Assembly (NCBI GenBank): GCA_001797465.1
Contig: MGPQ01000010.1
Span: forward strand, 310,001 to 374,000
Origin: Deltaproteobacteria bacterium GWB2_55_19
GTDB taxonomy: Bacteria > Desulfobacterota > GWC2-55-46
Length of the DNA stretch: 64,000 nucleotides
Reading direction: 5' to 3'
The notes below the pieces were generated by a model. The model had not been told where the DNA came from. It made no database searches and was given only the letters and a program-made list of their open reading frames with translations. Below are positions 35,147 through 42,894 of this stretch, one piece after another (the first letter of the stretch is position 1; every line of letters starts with the position of its first letter). Made by a program: the position numbers and the translations under genes.

Positions 35147-35623
35147 TTACCCTTGCCCCGCCTGCGCCTCCTTCGGGATGGACCTGCCCTCGACGCAGTA
35201 CCCGGCCTTTTTCCAGTCTTCGAGCCCGCCCTGGTATCTGAGCGTCTTCCTGTACGCGAGGGTATAGAGCTTATCCACCGCGACCGCGCTCGCCAGGGAC
35301 CTTGAGTCCCTGTCATATATGATGATCAGGTCTTCCTTGCCGAGGAGCCTTATCGAGTCTCGCTCTATCGCCGGGAGCGGGATATTAATAGAGCCGCGGA
35401 TGTGTTCTTTCTCGAACTCGTCGGGCGGCAGAACGCCTAAGAGCGTGATGCGCTCTCCCCGGTCGATGAGGGCCTTTATATCTTCTCTTGAGATAGCCGC
35501 GTACATGGATTCGAGCCTTCCCGCGAATATGCCCACCTCGTTATCCCTGTTAAAGTCCTCCATGGGCCTTACGGCCCTGTCCTTATACCACCTGTAGTCT
35601 TCACCTCTGTATTCCAGTCCCAT
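35147..35623 (-). CDS. Rhodanese-like domain protein lacking the catalytic cysteine
   Basis: This 158-residue protein has a single rhodanese fold: ISREDIKALIDRGERITLLGVLPPDEFEKEHIRGSINIPL, then the active-loop position IIYDRDSRS and a C-terminal LRYQGGLEDWKKAGY. Active rhodaneses have Cys where this protein has Asp, and the loop looks one residue short, so sulfur transfer is unlikely. A regulatory or binding role is possible. It lies 30 nt downstream of the macrodomain gene on the same strand. Confidence 0.8.
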   Translation of the reverse strand: MGLEYRGEDYRWYKDRAVRPMEDFNRDNEVGIFAGRLESMYAAISREDIKALIDRGERITLLGVLPPDEFEKEHIRGSINIPLPAIERDSIRLLGKEDLIIIYDRDSRSLASAVAVDKLYTLAYRKTLRYQGGLEDWKKAGYCVEGRSIPKEAQAGQG

Positions 35624-35653
35624 AGCCCGCCTCCGGCATTATGACCGCGTGTG

Positions 35654-36187
35654 TCAGCTCGTGAGTTTTCTTAAGGCCTCCGCGTAAGTCTTGAGGTCCG
35701 CGTCCGAAAACAAAACGAACCTTACAAGGTCTATGCCCTTATTGGCTGACAGGAATGAGATTATCGTCCTTAAGGCCGCTTCAGCGGCCTCCTCCACCGG
35801 ATACCCGTACGCCCCTGTGCTGATGGACGGAAACGAGAGGCTTTTAAGGCCGTGTTCCAGGGCGAGATTGAGGCACGACGAGTAGGAGGAGGCGAGCAGT
35901 TCCGCCTCTTGATGTCTTCCGTCCTTATAGATGGGGCCGACCGTGTGTATGACCTTCCGGGCCTTTAGCCTTCCGGCGGTAGTTATTACGGCGCCGCCGG
36001 TGGGGCATCCCCCTATCTTCCTGCACTCGGCCATTATCTCGGTCCCGCCTGCCCTGTGGATGGCGCCGTCCACGCCGCCGCCCCCAATTAGACGCGAGTT
36101 GGCCGCGTTCACGATGGCGTCCGTCGCCTCAAGCGTGATGTCGCCCCTTATGAGCGAGATTGTGGAGTCGTTGACCTTCGCTTCCAT
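35654..36187 (-). CDS. Macrodomain protein (ADP-ribose hydrolase/deacetylase type)
   Basis: This 177-residue single macrodomain has VNAANSRLIGGGGVDGAIHRAGG near residue 28 and the phosphate-binding SISTGAYGYPVEEAA near residue 120, both hallmarks of MacroD/YmdB-type enzymes. Such proteins remove ADP-ribose from modified substrates or hydrolyse O-acetyl-ADP-ribose. No ADP-ribosyltransferase is recognisable nearby. It sits in a run of minus-strand genes from the CopD-like gene to the rhodanese-like gene. Confidence 0.92.
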   Translation of the reverse strand: MEAKVNDSTISLIRGDITLEATDAIVNAANSRLIGGGGVDGAIHRAGGTEIMAECRKIGGCPTGGAVITTAGRLKARKVIHTVGPIYKDGRHQEAELLASSYSSCLNLALEHGLKSLSFPSISTGAYGYPVEEAAEAALRTIISFLSANKGIDLVRFVLFSDADLKTYAEALRKLTS

Positions 36188-36231
36188 GCGGGACCTCTTG
36201 TTGGATTATACCTCAGACTGAACGTCCGCGC

Positions 36232-36801
36232 TTACCTTGAGGGTTTCAGTCCTTTGACCCTGTAGTGGGAGTCGTTAAGCGCAGAGGCCTTGAGGGATAC
36301 GAAGCCCGCTTTTCTCAAAAGTCCCTCGACCGTTTTTATGGAGAGACGTTCTTCGCAAGGAGGGCCGTGTCCTTCTTTTTTCTTCTTCCAGTCGATGACG
36401 AGGAGGCGCGCCCCGGGCTTCATTATCCGCTTTATCTCTTTAAGGAACCGCGCCTTGTTATCGGTTTCGTGGAGTACATAGGCCGAGAGCGCGAAATCGA
36501 CGGTAGACCCCTCAAGCGGTATCGAGTTCTCGCCTGAGAGGATTGGGATGATATTGGGGGGAGGGGAGAGTTTTTTAAGCCCTTCGAGCATCTCCTTCTG
36601 CGTGTCTATGGCGTAGACAATACCGTCCTTGCCGACTATGCGGGAAGCCGGGACAGAGAAGAACCCCGGGCCTGAGCCGGCGTCGGCGATGGAGTCGCCC
36701 TTTTTAAGCCCGGCGTCCTTGAGGACCGCAAACGGCTTTATCTCGCGTACGCGGGCGGGCCGGAGGAGCCTTTCGATCTTCTCAGGGCTGTACTTGTGCA
36801 T
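36232..36801 (-). CDS. SAM-dependent methyltransferase (class I)
   Basis: This 189-residue protein has motif I IADAGSGPGFFSVPAS near residue 38, an acidic motif II (VYAIDTQKEML), and FALSAYVLHETDNKARFLKEIKRIMKPGARLLVIDW, typical of Methyltransf_11/UbiE-like enzymes. The substrate is unknown. The start is 1 nt after the CopD-like stop, so the two are almost certainly co-expressed. Confidence 0.88.
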   Translation of the reverse strand: MHKYSPEKIERLLRPARVREIKPFAVLKDAGLKKGDSIADAGSGPGFFSVPASRIVGKDGIVYAIDTQKEMLEGLKKLSPPPNIIPILSGENSIPLEGSTVDFALSAYVLHETDNKARFLKEIKRIMKPGARLLVIDWKKKKEGHGPPCEERLSIKTVEGLLRKAGFVSLKASALNDSHYRVKGLKPSR

Positions 36802-36802
36802 G

Positions 36803-37279
36803 TCATATCCCCCCGGCCCTCAATAGGACGGCGAAAATCACGATAAGGAGCGCGATTAAGAGGTTCACCCTGCCGAAGAGCCTCGCGATCTTTGAAAAAC
36901 CAGGCGAGTTCCTCGCCTGCGGGCCGATCCAGAAGTCATGGACAAGGGCGCTTATTACGATTATGACGACGAGCGCGAGCTTTATAACGAGCGTGGTTCC
37001 CCAGGGAGATGAGTGGAGCGCGGGGTCGGCTATGGCCGAGGGCGGCAGTCCGTAGAGCGTATAGAGGATGACAGGGCCGGTTACGAGGAGCGTTATTATC
37101 GCTACCCACCCCCACTTCCTGAACTGGGTCCCGACGATCTGGAATATCTTTGATTTTTCCTTCGGGTCCGTGAGGGTTTTGAGGTACGGCGCGACGACGG
37201 CGACGAGGAAGAGCATCCCCCCTATCCAGAATATGGCTGAAATGATGTGCAGAAATAGCGCGGCCTTTAAAAGCATCAA
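36803..37279 (-). CDS. CopD-family membrane protein
   Basis: This 158-residue protein has four hydrophobic helices with LFLHIISAIFWIGGMLFLVAVVAP at the N-terminus, a central KWGWVAIITLLVTGPVIL, and a C-terminal LVHDFWIGPQA. Histidines at helix ends (HII, LVHDF) match the CopD/heme-copper-like DUF family. Function is uncertain: copper import and heme-related roles have been proposed for relatives. A TATAAT with a centred FNR/CRP-type palindrome lies upstream. Confidence 0.78.
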   Translation of the reverse strand: MMLLKAALFLHIISAIFWIGGMLFLVAVVAPYLKTLTDPKEKSKIFQIVGTQFRKWGWVAIITLLVTGPVILYTLYGLPPSAIADPALHSSPWGTTLVIKLALVVIIVISALVHDFWIGPQARNSPGFSKIARLFGRVNLLIALLIVIFAVLLRAGGI

Positions 37280-37316
37280 TTACCTCCTTTAACGGGCTTT
37301 CCCGCCCAATAGACGT

Positions 37317-37358
37317 ATTATACCGCAGGGGGCTATCGCCCAAATATGACCTAAATCA
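37317..37358 (-). promoter_or_regulatory. Class II-type promoter with FNR/CRP-family site for the CopD operon
   Basis: On the minus strand a consensus TATAAT occupies 37322-37317, predicting a start at about 37310. The near-palindrome ATGACCTAAATCAT (37345-37358) is centred at about -41.5, the spacing of class II FNR/CRP activators. Its half sites resemble TTGAT-N4-ATCAA with the outermost base changed on each side. Binding by an FNR/Dnr-type regulator is inference. Confidence 0.5.
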
Positions 37359-37438
37359 TGCTTGAGCACACGGATTATATGACAATTCGCGTCTTTTTAA
37401 AAGAGGGAACCCGCGGGCACGCTGACGGGCCTGGGCCG

Positions 37439-38041
37439 TCACATGATGAAGCTCTGGATGCCTCGCCTTATCATCATGACGGCTATGGCGGCAAGGAGGA
37501 GCGAGATGACCTTTGATATGCCGAGCGCGCCGCGCTCCCCTATCGAATTGATTATCCTGTCCGAAGACTGGAACGCGAACCAGACGATGAAGAGGTTCGC
37601 GATGAGCGCCGAGAAGGTCACGGCGAACCCGTAGAGGTCGCTTAACATGAGGAGTGTCGTAAGCGCGGCCGGGCCCGCGATGAGAGGGGTGCCCAAGGGG
37701 ACGATGCCCACGCCAGCGGTGTGTTTTACCTCCGGGACCACGCGCGCGGCCACGACGACGTCGGTTATGGCGATTGAGAGGAGTATGAGCCCGCCCGCTA
37801 TCTGGAAGTCGGCGACGGTTATGCCGAGGACGAGGAAGAGGAGTCTGCCGGCCGCGAGGAACGCGACGGTTATAGCCGTAGCCGTCAGCATCGAGTAGAA
37901 GAGGACGACCCTTTTTTCCTTCGCCTCCATCCTCCTCGTCATCGAGAGATAGATGGGGAAGACCCCTATCGGCTCCATCGCCACAAAGAGCGGGAGAAAT
38001 GCGAGGGAAAAGGGGATAAAATTATCAAATATGGCATCCAT
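37439..38041 (-). CDS. MarC-family membrane protein
   Basis: This 200-residue protein has six helices with the MarC signature FVAMEPIGVFPIYLSMT at the N-terminus, FQIAGGLILLSIA near residue 80 and VGIVPLGTPLIAGPAALTTLLML near residue 112. The family was named after a multiple-antibiotic-resistance locus, but its activity is unknown. The gene appears to stand alone, with repeats on its upstream side. Confidence 0.92.
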   Translation of the reverse strand: MDAIFDNFIPFSLAFLPLFVAMEPIGVFPIYLSMTRRMEAKEKRVVLFYSMLTATAITVAFLAAGRLLFLVLGITVADFQIAGGLILLSIAITDVVVAARVVPEVKHTAGVGIVPLGTPLIAGPAALTTLLMLSDLYGFAVTFSALIANLFIVWFAFQSSDRIINSIGERGALGISKVISLLLAAIAVMMIRRGIQSFIM

Positions 38042-38327
38042 GTATTGAGTGTGCCTTTTTAGGAAGGCTGAGTCAATAGGATCGGGTAAAGGACATGGTC
38101 CTTCCAGCCTTCACCTGTCAATGAGAGGAGTTTTTGCGTCTTTCTCCCCTCCCTGCCAAGGAGGGGACAGGGGGAGGTCGCCTTAAGCGGCGCCTTGTTT
38201 GCTATTGCGAGGGGCTGGCTTATGCGGCGATGCAGTCTCAGGGGGTATTTCATTGCGTCAGGTGTCAGTTCTTTATTTTTTTGCCGGGCCTTTTCGAAAC
38301 ACTTTCGAGTTTTCGGACGCCTTTCTT
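38042..38327. repeat. Intergenic region carrying a palindromic repeat unit (38146-38180)
   Basis: CCCCTCCCTGCCAAGGAGGGG followed by ACAGGGGGAGGTCG at 38146-38180 matches the 30627-30660 unit almost base for base. The rest of the gap between the MarC and AmrS genes has no gene I can support. Confidence 0.6.
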
Positions 38328-39338
38328 CTAAAGGTCGACGCCGTCTATAAAAGAGGCGCAGTAAGGACAGGCGGAATCCCTTATGTCGTTCTTTTTTACG
38401 GCAAACCCGTATCTCTCGATGAGGAGCTTCCCGCATTTATAGCAGAAGGTCGACTCCCCTTTCTCACCCGGGATGTTGCCGGTATAGACGTATCTTAAGC
38501 CCTCGGCAAGGCCGATTTCCCTCGCGCGCTCGATTGTCTCCCTCGGGGTCGGCGGCACGTCATGGAGCTTGTACGCGGGGTGGAAGGCGCTTATGTGCCA
38601 GGGCATCGCCCTGTCTGTTGCGGCTATCCACTTTGCTATTGCCTTAAGCTCATCATCCTTGTCGTTCATGCCGGGTATGACGAGCGTCGTTATCTCGACC
38701 CATATGCCGAGCGAGCGCATCCGCTCGACGGACTTAAGGACCGGCGCGAGTGTCGCGCCGCAGACCTTCTTGTAGAACGTCTCCGAGAACGATTTTATGT
38801 CCACGTTCGCCGCGTCGAGCAACCCCCGCATCTCGTCGAGGCACTCGGGCGTCATGTACCCGTTGGTGACGAAGACGTTTTTAAGCCCCTTTTCGCGCGC
38901 GAGCAGGGCCGTGTCATATGCGAACTCGAAGAATATCGTCGGCTCGGTGTAGGTGTAGGAGATGGAAGAGCACCCGGTCTCAACCGCCTCGGAGACGACA
39001 TCCTCCGCCGAGACCTCCTCTCCGAGTATGCGTTTCTGGTCGCGGGGCATCTGGGATATCTCGGAGTTCTGGCAATGGAGGCACCTGAAGTTGCAGCCTA
39101 CGGTCGCTATGGAATAAGAGCTTGAGCCGGGCTGGAAGTGGAAGAGCGGTTTTTTTTCGATGGGGTCTGCGTGCTCGGCTATGAGCCTTCCGTATACGAG
39201 CGTAAAGAGGGTGCCGCCCATGTTCTCGCGCACCCCGCAGACCCCGCGCTTGCCGTCGGCTATGCGGCACCTGAACTCGCAGAGGAAGCAGTCGATGTGC
39301 CCGGATGCGGAGGTCTTGTAGAGCCGCGCTTCCTTCAT
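38328..39338 (-). CDS. amrS: AmmeMemoRadiSam system radical SAM enzyme
   Basis: This 336-residue protein has an N-terminal CFLCEFRCRI and GVCGVRENMGG, a radical SAM cluster motif C-x3-C-x2-C in VGCNFRCLHCQNSEIS, the YTYTEPTIFFEFA and NVDIKSF segments, and a C-terminal zinc-like CYKCG...CPYC. This is the AmrS architecture. The family is usually encoded with AmmeMemoRadiSam A (AMMECR1) and B (Memo) genes, but neither is adjacent here. The reaction is not established. It lies 43 nt downstream of the BCAM0308-like gene. Confidence 0.92.
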   Translation of the reverse strand: MKEARLYKTSASGHIDCFLCEFRCRIADGKRGVCGVRENMGGTLFTLVYGRLIAEHADPIEKKPLFHFQPGSSSYSIATVGCNFRCLHCQNSEISQMPRDQKRILGEEVSAEDVVSEAVETGCSSISYTYTEPTIFFEFAYDTALLAREKGLKNVFVTNGYMTPECLDEMRGLLDAANVDIKSFSETFYKKVCGATLAPVLKSVERMRSLGIWVEITTLVIPGMNDKDDELKAIAKWIAATDRAMPWHISAFHPAYKLHDVPPTPRETIERAREIGLAEGLRYVYTGNIPGEKGESTFCYKCGKLLIERYGFAVKKNDIRDSACPYCASFIDGVDL

Positions 39339-39381
39339 GCGCCGCCCTTTCCTTCCCGGTCATTGCCCGTCGGAAAACTAA

Positions 39382-39924
39382 TCAACGCGCCCATACGACC
39401 CTTGCGAGCTTCGTGTCAGAGCTCCATTTGTAGTCGACAGAACCGCGATACGCTTTATTCAGTATCTGGCCTATGCGCTCGGCGAGCTTCTCGGTAGTCG
39501 TGGTTATCTCAATAGTCCCTTTTTTAGTCTTTATGTCTATGACCCTCTCAAGCGGGTTCAAGCGGGAGGCGATGTCTTCCTTGTTCCGGATGAGGCTTAT
39601 TATCTCGTCCTTGTGTTCAACGAGGAATTCGCCCTGGAGGGTCACGAACCCTTCGGCGTACTTTTCCTTTATCTTAAGGCACGCGGGGCAGAGGACCTTC
39701 TTTTTTTCGAGCGCCTCCGCTCCCTTCGGGGCGTTATCGGCGTGTATCCACTTCTTTTTGTGGAAGACCGCCCGGCATTTTTTGCACTCAGATGGGTCCG
39801 GGTACGCCTCTTTCAAGAGGTAGGGGTCGGTCGCCGTGTTTATCCTCTTTCTCATCCCGATACGTCCGCCTGCCGCCTTCGTTTTTTCGGTCCCGGCCTT
39901 TAATTTGAGCGCCTTTTTTGTCAT
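39382..39924 (-). CDS. BCAM0308-family zinc-ribbon protein
   Basis: This 180-residue protein has two CxxC pairs (CKKC near residue 49 and CPAC near residue 78) around AVFHKKKWIHAD, then a basic domain ending SVDYKWSSDTKLARVVWAR. This matches the BCAM0308 family, which resembles the N-terminal zinc region of NMD3-type ribosome-export factors. Function in bacteria is unknown; RNA binding is plausible. The basic N-terminus may be longer than in relatives. It overlaps the FBP aldolase/phosphatase gene by 4 nt. Confidence 0.78.
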   Translation of the reverse strand: MTKKALKLKAGTEKTKAAGGRIGMRKRINTATDPYLLKEAYPDPSECKKCRAVFHKKKWIHADNAPKGAEALEKKKVLCPACLKIKEKYAEGFVTLQGEFLVEHKDEIISLIRNKEDIASRLNPLERVIDIKTKKGTIEITTTTEKLAERIGQILNKAYRGSVDYKWSSDTKLARVVWAR

Positions 39925-41024
39925 ATCTTTTTGAACCTCTCCTTTAGTTTGTCCATGATGAACGGGACGGCGGAATAATCCGGCGTGGAGCTCAAGTGCG
40001 GCTGGAACGGGCCGTGCCTTCTCAAGTATTCCGTCACCTCCCCCGCGAGCCTTCTCGCGCCGTCAAAGGCCGGGTCGTCGAACATGTCGTGCGGGCCTAT
40101 GAGCCTGCCGTTAGTTATCTGGAAACCAGCGGCTATGACCCTCGGGGGGCCGTCGAAACGGGTCGGGTTCGCCTCGTAGAAAGGCACAGGCATGAGCGGC
40201 CCGTTATGCGAGTTCCTCATCCAGCCCTCGACGAGGTGCGGGAACGAGAGCGCCTCCATCACCTCCCCGGTAGCCGGGAAACCGGCCTGGCACCTGAATA
40301 TCGCGGCAGGGGTAGCCTCCTCCCTCGCGCTCCCGCCGTTTATCCTGAGCTTTGGAGATGAGACGACGGCCGCGGTATCGCCGTCCGTGTTCCTGCATAC
40401 CGAGGTTACGACGTACTTGCCGGTCAGGCCTATGAGGGCAAGGAGGTAGTGGGCTTCCTTCGGGGCAGAGAGCGTTATCGTACTCCCTTCGGAGCGTGAG
40501 CGTACCTTGAAGGAGAAGCCTTCGAGCATAGAGGGGTCGAGTACGAGCCCGGAGGTGTTGAACGGGTCGGCGAATATTTTGTAAAGAGGCAGGTTCCAAG
40601 AGCCTGTGGCGGCCTTGTTCGACATGAGGACGACTACCGGCTCGCTCGTCCGCTCGATGAACTCCATCTCCGCGACACCCGGGCCCATGCCCCGCAAAGA
40701 CCCCGTGAATGCCTCCCTTGAGAGCCCTTGCTCCGAGGCGTGGAGCTTCAAGCCCGCTGACTCCTCCCTGCAGTCCGCAAGCGTGTTCCAGACGAGTTCG
40801 TGCGTCCCCCTGTCGTTTACGCCGTTCCTGTGCGTTACGATTAATTCGACGTCGTCGCCGCACCGGAGCACGTGAAAGTCCTCTATGCGCCCCTTTTCCC
40901 GCGAGGTGTAGAGACGCTCCTTCGCCGTATCCAGCACGCCCGGGTGCGAGCTTATGTGTCCGACGAACCCGCCTATGTCCGCGGTGAATACGCTTAATGT
41001 CAGTTTTGATGGGCCTGCAATCAT
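39921..41024 (-). CDS. Fructose-1,6-bisphosphate aldolase/phosphatase (class V FBPase, archaeal type)
   Basis: This 367-residue protein matches the bifunctional FBPA/P family: LTLSVFTADIGGFVGHISSHP at the N-terminus (metal-binding Asp), CGDDVELIVTHRNG, DPFNTSGLVLDPSMLEGF and C-terminal PFYEANPTRFDGPPRVIAAGFQ. The enzyme condenses triose phosphates and dephosphorylates the product to fructose-6-phosphate in one protein, a one-way gluconeogenic step. It is common in archaea and deep-branching or autotrophic bacteria. A strong AAGGAG lies upstream of the ATG at 41024. Confidence 0.92.
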   Translation of the reverse strand: MIAGPSKLTLSVFTADIGGFVGHISSHPGVLDTAKERLYTSREKGRIEDFHVLRCGDDVELIVTHRNGVNDRGTHELVWNTLADCREESAGLKLHASEQGLSREAFTGSLRGMGPGVAEMEFIERTSEPVVVLMSNKAATGSWNLPLYKIFADPFNTSGLVLDPSMLEGFSFKVRSRSEGSTITLSAPKEAHYLLALIGLTGKYVVTSVCRNTDGDTAAVVSSPKLRINGGSAREEATPAAIFRCQAGFPATGEVMEALSFPHLVEGWMRNSHNGPLMPVPFYEANPTRFDGPPRVIAAGFQITNGRLIGPHDMFDDPAFDGARRLAGEVTEYLRRHGPFQPHLSSTPDYSAVPFIMDKLKERFKKI

Positions 41025-41183
41025 GGAGGTCTCCTTGCCGCCCGGACCAGAGGGTTCTCAGGTGGGGTCATGCGCGGGTGCGCAAAACGCAAAGACTTGG
41101 ATACATCTGTCTGATACGGGAATATTCTCTTCGAAAGGGTTTGGGCGGGACGCCTGAATTGCTTACGGCCGGCCCAGGATAGC

Positions 41184-41214
41184 AAAAGTGCGGCTTGAAT
41201 GTTTAAAGCCGCAC
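41184..41214 (-). terminator. Terminator after the DUF948-YtxH pair
   Basis: GTGCGGCTT at 41188-41196 pairs with AAGCCGCAC at 41206-41214. On the minus strand a short TTTT follows. It separates the YtxH gene from the FBP aldolase/phosphatase gene. Confidence 0.65.
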
Positions 41215-41239
41215 CCGTCGGGTATTGAAGCGAAAAGGC

Positions 41240-41548
41240 TTACGCCCCGGTCTCTCTTGTAAGCCGCTCCTTGCCCTTGTAATAGGCCTCCTTGCCGGCG
41301 TCAAGCGCCGCCTGGAGGTCTTCCTTCCTGTCGTTGACCATCTGCCTGACCTTGCCGGTGGAATCCGTTACCTTGTCTCTGGCGTCCTGATACCTGTCCT
41401 TTGCCCAGTCCCCGGTGCACTCCGCGCCTTCCCTTATCCGCTTCCTGGTGTCAGCCCCTGACGCAGGCGCGTATAGAAGGGCTATGCCGGCACCGACGGC
41501 CCCGCCAAGCAAAAACGCTAAGAGAGAGCTCCCTTTATTGGTCCCCAT
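41240..41548 (-). CDS. YtxH-domain protein
   Basis: This protein of about 102 residues has a glycine-rich hydrophobic N-terminal segment, LLAFLLGGAVGAGIALLYAPASGADTRKRI, which is the YtxH signature, followed by a charged helical tail. Such proteins are small membrane-anchored stress-linked proteins of unknown role. ATG 41548 is placed 8 nt after GGAGG; the GTG at 41557 overlaps that ribosome site. It overlaps the DUF948 gene by 14 nt. Confidence 0.83.
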   Translation of the reverse strand: MGTNKGSSLLAFLLGGAVGAGIALLYAPASGADTRKRIREGAECTGDWAKDRYQDARDKVTDSTGKVRQMVNDRKEDLQAALDAGKEAYYKGKERLTRETGA

Positions 41549-41921
41549 CGTCGCCACCTCCTTTTTTACCTCTCTTGAAAAACCGTTTGAACCCCTCTTC
41601 GGCCCCGAAAAAGAAACTGATTATTCCGATGAGCGGGCTCCGTACGTTATCGACGACCATCTCAGCGAGCCCGGTGACCTTCAGCCCAACGTCCTTTACC
41701 TTTGTTACGAGCTCTTCGACGTCGGAAAGTTGGTCTCCGGCCTTTTGCACTATCACGTTGACCGATTCTATCGTCCTCCTGCCCTCGGCCGTAAGCTCCT
41801 CGAGGGCCTGGAAGGTCCTCTTAAGCTGTAAGAGCGCCGGCACTGCCGCAAGCACGAATATGAGAAAGGCAAGCGCGATTATAAGGATCGCAATGTCGGA
41901 CAAGTCCGCGGTAAATGTCAT
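41535..41921 (-). CDS. DUF948-family membrane protein
   Basis: This protein of about 128 residues has an N-terminal helix, IAILIIALAFLIFVLAAVPALLQLKRT, followed by an amphipathic coiled region (EGRRTIESVNVIVQKAGDQLSDVEELVTKV) and a Gly/Asp-rich tail. DUF948 and YtxH genes are commonly adjacent. The start at 41921 follows GGAGGG; the longer frame to 41963 is less likely. Confidence 0.8.
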   Translation of the reverse strand: MTFTADLSDIAILIIALAFLIFVLAAVPALLQLKRTFQALEELTAEGRRTIESVNVIVQKAGDQLSDVEELVTKVKDVGLKVTGLAEMVVDNVRSPLIGIISFFFGAEEGFKRFFKRGKKGGGDDGDQ

Positions 41922-42317
41922 CTTCCCTCCATTTGAGTATAGCTTGTTATGTGTGTCTGTCAAGGCTCGTAAAGACAGGCCGCGTCTGAAAATATTTTAA
42001 ATCCACCTGGTTAAAAGGGACCGGCCCGCTGTCCCTCCGCCCTGAATAAGTATATGCCTATACTTCGGAATTTCAAGGGATATAATTGAAAGGTTTTTTG
42101 ATTTTAGCCGCCTTGATGATAAAAACCCACCAATCTTCTCAACTTTTTCAGTTGACATTTCTCATGTACTTCGGTTACAATTGTTGTGCGGTCGCAATTG
42201 GGCTTGGCTGTAAGCTGGCCGGGTCTGATAGAGGGTCAATCTAACCTTTTCTTAATCCGTCTTATCTTATAATTACAGGGCGTACACGACGAGCGCCATA
42301 AAGAAGGGGGCCGGGAA
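41922..42317. other. AT-rich divergent promoter region
   Basis: This gap of about 396 bp separates the DUF948 gene (-) from the glycine-zipper protein gene (+). It contains one strong plus-strand promoter (42151-42180) and an isolated TATAAT at 42268-42273 with a poor -35. No open frame is convincing. Confidence 0.5.
42151..42180 (+). promoter_or_regulatory. Sigma-70 promoter for the glycine-zipper protein gene
   Basis: Consensus TTGACA at 42151-42156 and TACAAT at 42175-42180 are separated by 18 nt. The predicted start near 42187 leaves a leader of about 130 nt before the gene. A second -10 (TATAAT, 42268-42273) lies closer to it. Confidence 0.65.
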
Positions 42318-42713
42318 ATGCAAAAAATCAAGAGGATCTCAGCGCTTGCCCTGATATTCACCCTCCTTACCTTCTCTGTGGTCAGGGCCGAGGACGTTAT
42401 GCAACAGACGATGAGGGACGCGATCTACGGCGGCGTAGTCGGGGCCCTTGTCGGCGCGGCGGTGCTCCTTCTTACCGACAATCCGGACGATCACCTGGGC
42501 TACATCCCGACCGGGGCGGGCGTAGGCGTACTCGCTGGCGTAGCCTACGGGGTAGCGACATCAGGCATGATGATCACATCTTCAGCCGCCGAGGTCGAGG
42601 ACGGCAAGATTACCTTCAATATGCCGACGATAAAGAAGGAAAAGGTATACGACGAGATAGCTAACAGGTACGAGGAAATCGAGCAGGTCGACCTCATAAG
42701 GGTCAAGTTCTGA
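42318..42713 (+). CDS. Secreted small protein with glycine-zipper segment
   Basis: This 131-residue protein has a signal peptide (MQKIKRISALALIFTLLTF...RA, cleavage near residue 24), a hydrophobic glycine-zipper-like GGVVGALVGAAVLLL, a second Gly/Ala-rich segment AGVGVLAGVAYGVATSG, and a short polar C-terminal domain. No family name is certain. It is likely periplasmic or outer-membrane associated. It is flanked by its own promoter and a strong terminator, so it is a single-gene unit. Confidence 0.8.
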   Translation: MQKIKRISALALIFTLLTFSVVRAEDVMQQTMRDAIYGGVVGALVGAAVLLLTDNPDDHLGYIPTGAGVGVLAGVAYGVATSGMMITSSAAEVEDGKITFNMPTIKKEKVYDEIANRYEEIEQVDLIRVKF

Positions 42714-42754
42714 GGATTTTAAAAGGATAGTACTACCGAGAATTTATAGTTTGT

Positions 42755-42789
42755 AAAAGGCCCCGCTCTAAAAGCGGGGCCTTTTTTTT
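42755..42789 (+). terminator. Intrinsic terminator of the glycine-zipper protein gene
   Basis: A 9-bp GC stem (GGCCCCGCT/AGCGGGGCC), extended by A/T pairs, is followed by a run of eight T. Confidence 0.92.
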
Positions 42790-42839
42790 GCGGAGGCCGG
42801 CGTATGGCGTTGAGGCGCGGGAAGAGGGCTAAGGCCGTC

Positions 42840-42871
42840 AAAAAAAACGGCGCGGCCCCAAGGGGCCGCGC
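42840..42871 (-). terminator. Intrinsic terminator of argC
   Basis: GGCGCGGCCCC and GGGGCCGCGCC form an 11-bp stem with an AA loop at 42848-42871. On the minus strand it runs into seven U (42846-42840). It lies 24 nt beyond the argC stop. Confidence 0.92.
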
Positions 42872-42894
42872 CAATGATTGCGGTCTTTTCGCGA

